In this document: positions 55,420-64,000 of the stretch, piece after piece
Layout: each line of letters starts with the position of its first letter
How positions within the stretch are numbered: the stretch's first letter is position 1
DNA from: Crambe crambe
Taxonomy: Eukaryota > Porifera > Demospongiae > Poecilosclerida > Crambeidae
DNA length: 64,000 nucleotides
NCBI GenBank assembly: GCA_963924555.1
Contig: OZ004585.1
Location: forward strand, 819,488-883,487
Direction of reading: 5' to 3'
Translations under genes and position numbers: made by a program
The notes under the pieces: generated by a model
The model's input: the letters and a program-made list of their open reading frames with translations, nothing else
What the model was told of the DNA's origin: nothing
The model's database searches: none

Positions 55420-56175
55420 CTCGAATACTACATTGGGTTGGTGAGTGAAGCCATTTCCAGGCTTCAAGAGACTGGTCATTGTGCTGGAGCATTTTTTTAA
55501 AACATGCAGGCAGCAACCAGGTCAAAAATCTCGAGTGATCTTCTGAAGAGGACAGATTGTTAGATTGCTACCTAAACAATTCAACCATGCTTCATGGAGA
55601 TGCCATGGAGCTAGTCTATCAGGGGTGTATCCACAGAATTTTGAGTGGTCCGGTGTGCTTGTGCATGGAAATTTTCGGATGCACCACTTTTTTGATCAGT
55701 AAAGTCATGCTAGTGTGAATTCTGCAAAAATGGATGATTAAGGTGTGTGGTGTTTCATATAAAAGTGGTCCGATGAAAACCAGACCAACCGGAGTGGTGG
55801 ATACACCCGTCTATTGACAATATTAATGTTACTATCTTGCTATTGGCTCCTAGAAGAGTTTGCTAAAGTATAGTTAGGCTTCAGAATGTACGTATAATGC
55901 TTTCCAGAATTAAATCTCCCTATTATTTTTTGCTTGATGTTCAAAAATACCAGATCTTGTCCTCCAAGAATCTTTAGCTACTCCTCAAAATAGTACCCAT
56001 GGAAGAGATCCTAATGGTTCCCCAACCAATATTGATTTTAGCTAAAGAGACTAGCTATACAGACAGGAAGAGACTGTGGTAGGAGCCATTCAATTTCACA
56101 AATGGTTATACCCAGGTCTGGAAACCCAGACTGTTGATGATGAAGTGCTCATGACAGAGTAAAAGACCACACACA

Positions 56176-56222
<47 letters not shown>

Positions 56223-58584
56223 GGGGGGTAGAGAAGTGGAATGGCATATTGTATCCCATCCTTGGGAACCTAAATACAATCCTATGAGTTAATAAGTTAA
56301 TCAGAGAGTGCAGTAGCACTCTCTATGTAGGCTTGACACGCAAAACGCCCACGCTCATTAATAATAATAATAAATAATACAGTAGAACCTCGATTATCCG
56401 AACACCTTTGTCCTCAAGAATTTATTTTGTGTACGGTTAAGTGAAATAGTCAGAATAAGTGAAATGCAATTATAATGGGTGGGATATAAAATTTGTGGGT
56501 GTGGCAATCACACGTGGCATTTCTACAGCTGCTCTAATTAAGCGAATTATATCTGACCACATGGGTCATTTTCAAATCCGGATAATCGAGGTTCCGATTA
56601 ATGCACCTGCACGAGAATGATGCTATAATGCTTGAGTGAATGTAATGCACGAGCTGAACGAGCCGAAGGCGAGTGCATTACATCACCGAGAGCATTATAG
56701 CATCATTCGAGTGCACCATGCATTAAAACACATGGAGCTAGAAAAGAGTGATCTAAACATTTTAGTGCTGATCACATGACTTGTGACCAATTAAATTCCA
56801 GTTGGTCCTTACAGGACCCTAGCCCTAGCCTAGCCCTAGTACTTAGCAAGCTCTGACACACTTTGGTTCAGTCTAATTTAATGATATTCAAAAATAATAA
56901 TAATAAATGAGGTAAATTCCTGAGGTTTTCCGGTTTGAATCCAATGTAACAGGTGAAATGCTAAAGTCTATAAAAGAAGACATTGAGATATTGAGCAGTC
57001 TCTACTACAGTGTTATTTTAGCTAGTTCTCATAAATATATACAGCTAACCACAGGAATGCAAGCATTGTAGAGGGTTATAAACCACCACATCCTAAACAT
57101 ACAAATCCAAAGTTTCAACACAATTGCAGAAGCTAACAGTTGGAGGACAGCTTGTACTGGAAGGATAGTGAATAGCTTGCACAAAGCCACAGAAAACCTC
57201 AAACTATTTATTTAAATATCTTTATTATTATCATAACTTATGTAATTAGTTATTTGCTCATTTTATTGCATCATCATAATTGTATCATGCTATATATTGA
57301 TTATAAAATCAATATATATTATAGGTGAAATTATTATTCTAGTTATAAGTTGTTGCTCAAACTAGGGTGCTGACGGCACACAACTCTGTGAGTAACGTCC
57401 ATCCAACAGAATTGTTTTTGGCTTATCCTCGATTTTTGAAGTCGCTGTAAAATGATACTGCTTTGTTCTCTGCTCTTCATATTTGAGTCCTAGCATGTTG
57501 AAGGTGTTCTGTCTTCAGGTTAGGAGTTGCTGACTGCAGGAGGTAAGCATTCTGGAGTTATGAAAGAAAATATTAAGTACTACTCCAATGGAGCATCCGT
57601 GCCATCCCTACTTAGAGAGTACTATCGTACTCTCTGATAAACTTTTGCCAACAAAAATTGTTAGCTATACCAGTCAATATGCCTTTATTGTATACAGTCT
57701 TGTTTGCTACTGGTTAGTACAGTGCTTCAGCTCTTTGATGTGGGGAGGAGCATATAATATGTAGCTAACATGGCCTGGGCAGTGCAGCTGGACAATTATT
57801 TTCATCACTAGCTACTGCCTTGTTGCCAATGCCATGTCAACAGAAGAGTGTGCATGCTCAGTAGCAGCATTGACACAACTCGTTTATGCTAGAGTTACCA
57901 GACCCTTTCCCTCCCCCAAAAGGAGGTAAAGGGTTGGTGCCGCCAGACTAAGCTTTTGCACTACCTGGCAGCTGGCATGATTTGACGTGTATTTTGTCAT
58001 AGCTTACTCCCTGGCTTCTTAGACAAAAAATCACAACGTAGAGGATGGCCTACAAGCTAGAAGTACGTAAGTTTTGTTTAGCTATGATCTAGTCGCTTAT
58101 TCTTAGTTCTGACTTCCACTATGATAATTCCGCACATTTCTCCAGAAGTTAGTGTCTGAAATATCTGCCATTTTTTCCCCTAGGAAGCTTTGCACATGCA
58201 CAATTGTCGTGCACACGCTGGTATGTACTACATACATACTGTTGCCTTCAGCACTGTGTGTTGGCACTCCGGTGCAGAGATAAATTCATACCTGGTTGAT
58301 CTATTGCCTCATACTTGTCAGGTTTTCGTTGCCTCAAACTCTGTCTTGCACTTTGCTTCCCACCATTGTTCACATCTTTGTCTCTTCCTAGAAAGAACAT
58401 TACAGTATTTAAAAATCCCCACTAAAATTATTAAGTGAGGGAGTGGAGCTAGGTCTCTACATGGCTTTGTTATGGTATGGTGGATAGTAGGAGCTAGGCA
58501 CTAGACTTTTGTGGCAAGTATTAGAGCTTTCTATGCATGCAGCTGCCTGCCATTTACAGCAAAGAATTGCCTAGTAATTCTTAC
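55420..58584. other. Intron-like, repeat-containing stretch
   Basis: No gene supported. It holds (GT)n followed by a G run (56177-56228), a TIR remnant starting CAGTAGAACCTCGATTATCC (56378-56610), the reverse copy of the 2-kb MITE (57410-57645), and sequence at about 57950-58080 related to 5110-5290 of gene A (CTACCTGGCAGCTGG, TGGCTTCTTAG). Confidence 0.6.
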
Positions 58585-58854
58585 TTTGTATCTTCTTTGC
58601 CATCATTGCATGACCACATTCTTTCAGAGCAGTAGCAAGTTTGTCCCATGAAGCTTCTTTGTTGTTAATCCACCAATTGATCACATCCATTAACACTCCA
58701 TCAGCATTATTGGGATGGTTTGTTTCAAAAGTAAAAAGTTGTCCCTGTGGTAAGTCCAGATACGCACCCAGCTTTTTAGCTTTTCCAGCAGGGAAATCTT
58801 CTTTGTTTAGGAACTGTATAACTTCGTTGACATTTAGAAATAGGCCAGTTTTGT
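58585..58854 (-). CDS. Death-domain exon, gene C
   Basis: The 270-nt exon (CTCCAG acceptor, GTAAGA donor, phase 1-1) encodes TGLFLNVNEVIQFLNKED, then KAKKLGAYLDLPQGQLFTF, then NHPNNADGVLMDVIN, then WWINNKEASWDKLATAL and ECGHAMMAKKIQ. LGAYLDLPQGQL and SWDKLATAL match helices 2-3 and 5 of the Death domain. It follows the pentapeptide-repeat exon. Confidence 0.8.
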
Positions 58855-59101
58855 CTGGAGGAAAAAAATGAGCACCATTGGAATTTCATACTAGTAGTAC
58901 CATAGGCTGGTTGCTAATAGAGAATGACCCATGCTCTATTATAAGGTGAAGTGACCTTTCGATCACTCAAAATACATGAAAAAAAGCCAAGGTGACTTAA
59001 ATATGAATTCTGAGGCTCCATGTTAAAGGGTATGCAAAAAAATATTGAGGGGTTCCGACTCTAATATTAATTGTTGTGTCTGGTAGCTGTAATTACCATA
59101 C

Positions 59102-59296
59102 CTTCATTTGTCCAATTACTAGCTCCATCCTTACTAGCTCCATCCTCACTAGCTCCATCCTCACTAGCTCCATCCTTACTAGCTCCATCCTTACTAGCTC
59201 CATCCTCACTAGCTCCATCCTTACTAGCTCCATCCTTACTAGCTCCATCCTCACTAGCTTCATCCTTTATACTAGTCTGGTCAGATATAGCATGTT
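59102..59296 (-). CDS. Pentapeptide-repeat exon (K/E-DGAS), gene C
   Basis: This 195-nt exon, phase 1-1 with GTTCAG acceptor and GTATGG donor, encodes EHAISDQTSIKDEAS and then about ten more KDGAS or EDGAS units, ending NWTNEG. The unit is 15 bp, so the array can gain or lose repeats without frame loss. It is the paralog of 5522-5707 and is intact at both splice sites. Confidence 0.6.
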
Positions 59297-60533
59297 CTGA
59301 ACATTAAAGTCAAAAAATGTCATGCATGCAGTTGAAAATTTACATACCAAGTCATATCAAGTATATAGTTTAGATGCAGGGATCGAACAACCATTTTGCA
59401 ATTCTATAACCCAGAGCCACAGCCTTCAGTATAATTAGATACCAAGGGAAGTACATATGCATGGTAGACTCTGCCTCTGCACTTCAGTGCCATGGCTTTT
59501 AGAAATATCAAGTAGAAAATTGTAAAAATCACTGAATTGCTAACCCTCAGTGCACACTAAGAGTGCTTAGTATCAATATAATTGTCAGGGTTTCATCTAC
59601 TGGGGGGATGGGGCCCCCCCCCCCCCAAATTTATTTATGTTCATAAGGTTTATAGCTATAGCTATACTTATTGAAAGAGATGTAATCCCCTCCCTAATAG
59701 AGTATTTGAATTTGTGGCAAATTAGCCAACAATGAGTCCTCCAAACATAAGTAAAATTTCTTATGCGCTCTGCGCGGGAGGGGGCAGATCCCCCTCCCGC
59801 ACCCTCCCCCTCGCCGTGGCCTATGGCCACACAATTGGTGAGCTTCCCCCCCAAAGTGAAATTCCTAGATGAAACGCTGATTGTGTATGTGTTTGCAGAT
59901 TGTATGAGCAGGAGGTATTAAGTATTTTATTTTTTTAACAATTCTATGACAGTGTTGTTCTATTCAGCCATTAGCTAGCTGCTACTGTCTTTATACCTGC
60001 ATGATTAATTATATCTGTACAACTCTCCAAGCAGTATTTTTTTTTTAAATGTGGTATGGACTCCATACCACATGGAATAAAGCCTTTTCCAAAAATCTGC
60101 TCAATTTAAACACTGGAAAGTATCATCTTGACATTCTGAAATTCAAGCGCGTTCCTGGCAGTGTGGTGGATGTAACACACACACCTTAGTATTGTAACCC
60201 TTGCACATGTGCTGAGGGTTAATAAAATGTAATTAATAGGCACTCAAGAGGTTTGTTCTTCCCATCTCAGTACAATTGCCATCTTCTATAGTTCTCAGTC
60301 ATTGCTAAAACAGAGATAGTTCAGTGAGACTATATAGCAGGACGACATTTTCTTTTCTTTATATTGGTAGCTACGTGATTGATGTTGCCAATTTGACTCA
60401 ATGCTTGATCAAACAAAGTTTTAGAGCCTAGACTAAAGTAGAAAGACTTCAAACATAGCACTAGTCAGCCATGAAAGCTTCGTGCATGGAGAATCTAACA
60501 GCATGCAGAGCCAGGAAAATTACCAGCTTCTAC

Positions 60534-60602
60534 CTTTGGTATCTTGTTGCTCTTCTCTGGGTTTAGTTGGCACTTTGTAGTGCCAGTTCGAAACCCCACC
60601 CA
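60534..60602 (-). CDS. Linker exon WHYKVPTKP, gene C
   Basis: Sixty-nine nt, phase 1-1 (AAATCAG acceptor, GTAGAA donor): VGGVSNWHYKVPTKP then REEQQDTKG. Copies in genes A and B carry 14 or so extra bases and are out of frame, so this is the intact member. Confidence 0.5.
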
Positions 60603-60704
60603 CTGATTTTATGTATTGCTCACATTTTTTATTCTGCCTTTCCTCTAAACTACTTAGCATGCAGTTGTCCTTGGAAAACAAAAAAGCCCAGCCCAGAGCT
60701 ACAT

Positions 60705-60835
60705 GTACCTTTGGTATCTTGTTGCTGTTCTCTGGGCTTCTCTGATCCGTCATCTGATTCATCATCTGGTTTGCTGACTCTCTTTTTCTGCTCACCATCA
60801 TCCGATTCATCTGGTTTGCTGACATTGTGAGGAGT
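60705..60835 (-). CDS. Acidic linker exon, gene C
   Basis: The frame reads NVSKPDESDDGEQKKR, VSKPDDESDDGSEKP and REQQQDTKG before a GTACAT donor. The internal repeat VSKPDxESDDG is shared with 30700-30830. The acceptor is uncertain; phase 0 is likely at the start, unlike the other exons. Confidence 0.35.
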
Positions 60836-60889
60836 AGTGATACTCTATGCAGAGGGAAGGGAAAGGGAGGAAGGGAATGAAAGCACATG

Positions 60890-62130
60890 TAGTGAGTGGC
60901 AGGAAGTTAATTCTGGCCTTGAAATTTATTTGTTATAAGATCAACCGTTTCAATTGGGCCTGCCCTTATATCGGTGACATTCAGAGAAGATACCACTGCA
61001 CTAAAAGTACTGATTGATTGTTTTAGATGATTTTATGAGAGTGTTTGGATTTCATTGTAGCTACAACAAGCTATTGGAGAGTTCACCGTTGTCTGTACAA
61101 CTAGGTGCTGGTATGAAATCCTACCTCTCTCTGATCCTTAGACAGCTGATGGGGAATATTGGTACCTGCATTCACATAGAAATTAACTCCTACATTCATT
61201 CATTCATGTATAGATTAAGTAAACCATTAGCTATTAAAAGATTTGGCAAAACGATTAGACAAGGAAAAAATTTAAGAATGAGTAAACAAGGGAAGGGATT
61301 ACACAAGGAAATGGGGTCAATCTGTTCCGTATATCCAGTCATCCCCACACGGTGAGGATTATAACAGGCCATTCACCGGGTCAAAAGGTCAAATGTCTGC
61401 TTTGATCTGACATCATATTGGCATAGCTACCATAGTGCAGTATAATGTATGCACATGTTGGCTGGATATACGGAATAAAGATTTACTGGATAAAACAAAG
61501 GGCTATATAACATTATCTCTGTCTATAGCACTCACCTCTATTGGATGGTACAACAAATTTGTAAAAGTATGACATTATGTACAGGTAAAGGCAATATCTA
61601 TATTTATTGTCAGCTTACAGGAGAGAGCACAGATAATCGCTAGTGATGGTAATACAATCCATATCATTGACGGATACCAGAATTGATCTAGAGTAGATGA
61701 CGATCATAAATGCAATGTATACACAGTATAGACTACAACTGTCATAACTCACAGAAAAAAGCACAGATAATTGCTAGTAATGGTATTGACAGATACCAGA
61801 ACCAGTCTGGATGATGATAATATTGAACATAAATGTAATGGTACATACTATAGTCACTTTACTCACCTCGCTTCACCTGAGAAGATGCTTGAGTGGTAGG
61901 TTGTACAATTCCTGCTCGAAAATAGAACTATTATCAATGGTTGCATGTATCAATCACTAATTGACAGGTAGGGACATGCAGGATTATAAAGTACACACTA
62001 CTTTACAAAGGTCAGCATCTTATTATGTAAACTGTCTGTTATTGTGCCGGGCTAGTGACCTAGACCTTTTTTGTAATTAGTAGAACCATATTCGACAGAT
62101 CTTCTCTATTTATAATACCAGAAAATGCTG
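60890..62130. other. No recognisable gene; MITE fragments
   Basis: The stretch 61260-61480 carries decayed pieces of the ATATCCAGCCAACAATCCC palindrome family. Two imperfect repeats with CACAGATAAT and GATACCAGAA lie at about 61620-61830. No coding support. Confidence 0.5.
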
Positions 62131-62149
62131 GACAAAATAGCTTATAATT

Positions 62150-62375
<226 letters not shown>

Positions 62376-62618
62376 AGGAGTGATGCTATGCAAGCAACCG
62401 GGAGAGAGCAGTGGATTCACCACCAAGGACACAGGCATCTGGGTAGATCACTCAACCAAGGGAGAGAGCAAAATATGTGTGCCATTGGTGAGGTTATGAT
62501 ATAATCACTATGTCTTCAAAAGTTATGTTAATTAATCTAGCCAGGGGTGGAAATGATTTTAACTCATACAAGTGACACAGATTATACTAGAAGTTGAATA
62601 CTGAGATATCCCACATAC

Positions 62619-62648
62619 CTAAAATGGTGGTATCATCTGCATCAATAC
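62619..62648 (-). CDS. 30-nt micro-exon, gene C
   Basis: The exon encodes GIDADDTTILG, phase 1-1 (TTTACAG acceptor, GTATGT donor). With the adjacent Death-domain exon gone, it would splice to a later phase-1 exon without frame loss. Confidence 0.7.
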   Translation of the reverse strand, partial: VLMQMIPPF

Positions 62649-62827
62649 CTGTAAAAGAGAGATAGAGAGAGATTGCCTGGTGCTTTCACCACAAACCATT
62701 GTTAGGTTTCTCACAACCCATCTTTAACATAACACAAAAACCACTCATGCAAAACAACTGATACACTTGACTCCACTGGCATATGCCTCAAACACCCACT
62801 AAAATCAAATTTAAAAAAAAAACTCAC

Positions 62828-63148
62828 CAGGACCAGGGTTAGTTTCAACATCACCAGCCAATATCAATAACGAGGAAGTCACCACTTGACGATCAGAATA
62901 GTGAACAGTCTGAAGAACTCTTCTTCTTCGATAGCACTTCCAGTTGTCTCTAAGAGGTAAGATCCTCATGGACACATTTCCCCTCGCAATAGTGCAGCCA
63001 TTTCGATGATTAGTACACATGGTACACGAGCAGTGTGGGCCATTACGAAAGCGAGTCTTGGTCGTCCCTTCAGATTCAGTCACTGCAAGCTTCCACCACA
63101 ATATAGTCAGCAAGAAGTTCAAATAAAGCTCGTACCTTAGGACTTCAC
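62828..63148 (-). CDS. 2A-like recoding exon, gene C
   Basis: Again exactly 321 nt and phase 1-1: EVLRYELYLNFLLTILWW, CSCTMCTNHRNGC, VVTSSLLILAGDVETNPGPG. Substitutions relative to genes A and B are few (for example Ser for Leu in the hydrophobic run), and the DVETNPGP core is unchanged. Retention of the length and the motif in three copies argues for function. Confidence 0.85.
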
Positions 63149-63371
63149 CTACAGCAACAATATATAATTATGGTACACAAAGAACCCATTCACACAAAAT
63201 TAAAATTGTGTCATGTAATAAATTATGTGCATATCAATCTTTGATGCTGGAAGACACCATCATGTTGGATTGGTTGTTCTACTGAGATGCAGTGATAATT
63301 CATCACAATGAACGACTAGTTCAAGAAAAACTACTTACTTGGAAAGAGACAGCAGCCAAAAATTATTATAC

Positions 63372-63393
63372 ACAAGTGTTGACAAGTGACCAT
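63372..63393 (-). CDS. Candidate start exon, gene C
   Basis: ATG opens MVTCQHL followed by a GTATAA donor in phase 1. The upstream MRTK seen in A and B is absent, which points to the second Met as the common start. Confidence 0.4.
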
Positions 63394-64000
63394 CTTGATT
63401 CTCACTCAACTTATTAATCTGAAGAGCTTATCTAAAGCCGTGTTTACACACACGCCCAACCCAGGTTGAGATTCAATCCGGATTCCTAATTGATGTGGGT
63501 TGGGCTACCCGGATTGGAATCTGGGTTGTTATCATTCACACGTGAAGCGAATCTGGGTCAAATCCCTGTGTAAATGGGGCTTATAATTCATACACGCAAG
63601 GAAGTGGAAGTGACTCAATTGATGCATTATTATTGTAAATTAACTTAAGGGAGTTGGTACCCACAATTTTGGCGGTTTCAAAGATATTTCGTCGAACTTC
63701 TACGCCTTCATACATGCCCCTAGAACCTGTACCAAAATGCAGCTTTTTTTAAAGAACTTATTTTTAAAAAACCCCAAAATGGTTCACCTACACAATGTGA
63801 AATCAACTGTATCAACATGTGGTTTGAAGCTACTCAAGTGTGAATGACCACCACTTAAACAGCTGAATTCCTTGCATACATTGTGTAGTGTTTGGCATGT
63901 ACTAAACACTATTTTGAGATATCATGCGAACAATATTTTTGCTATCTCGGTCATGGTTGGACTTAGGAGGTTCTTGAATACACCATTGGAAAGTTCTTTT

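Larger units (their letters stand above)
62828..64000. repeat. Third, diverged copy of the segment's left end
   Basis: Similarity to 7862-8700 and 34657-35500 runs from the 2A exon to the window edge, interrupted by a MITE (63437-63582, GCCGTGTTTACACACACGCC..GTGTAAATGGGGC) and an inverted end of the dispersed repeat (63645-63770). The copy evidently continues to the right of the window. Confidence 0.8.

Noticed and set aside
59071-59307. Plus-strand repeats SSILT / LLAPS
   Set aside because: They are the antisense of the KDGAS pentapeptide exon, which has matching splice sites and phase on the minus strand; the same applies at 5511-5711.

Overview
The window looks like nuclear DNA of a demosponge, most like Amphimedon. 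It is AT-rich, has short GT-AG introns, is dense in palindromic MITEs and microsatellites, and carries animal genes (CLASRP, a LAGE3/Pcc1-like exon). Its minus strand carries modular innate-immunity-type genes made of Death domains, a Roc/COR-type GTPase and 2A-like recoding peptides. The species call is inference. There are no operons, CRISPR arrays or rRNA, and I recognised no tRNA.

Layout. The minus strand holds three paralogous genes, read from high to low coordinates. Gene A (about 8.4 kb down past the left edge) has a 2A-like exon, a 30-nt micro-exon, a Death domain, linker exons and an eroded conserved domain. Gene B (about 35.2 to 23.1 kb) has a 2A-like exon, the micro-exon, three Death-domain exons, linkers, one 677-codon Roc-COR-like exon and a C-terminal Death domain. 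Gene C (about 63.4 to 49.6 kb) has a 2A-like exon, the micro-exon, linkers, a pentapeptide-repeat exon, a Death domain and two copies of an uncharacterised conserved domain. From the start exon to the Roc-COR exon nearly all exons begin and end in phase 1, so modules can be gained or lost without breaking the frame. This makes a family of 2A-Death-domain-GTPase proteins.

A segment of about 14 kb (7.86-21.97 kb) occurs again at 34.66-48.81 kb with only a few percent difference by eye. Each copy carries the 2A exon of the flanking minus-strand gene, about 7 kb of repeat-rich DNA, a minus-strand LAGE3/Pcc1-like exon and a plus-strand CLASRP (SR-rich splicing regulator) gene. The two CLASRP copies carry different lesions. 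A third, more diverged copy starts at 62.83 kb and runs off the right edge, so another CLASRP copy may lie just outside. An uncollapsed haplotype or misjoin is an alternative to real duplication.

The rest is repeats: palindromic MITEs (several families, each with partners elsewhere in the window), pogo/Tigger-like TIR elements, a LINE reverse-transcriptase remnant, a short broken Ty3/Gypsy fossil, long (GA)n arrays and homopolymers. Exon boundaries were read by eye from splice signals and phase and have no transcript support.
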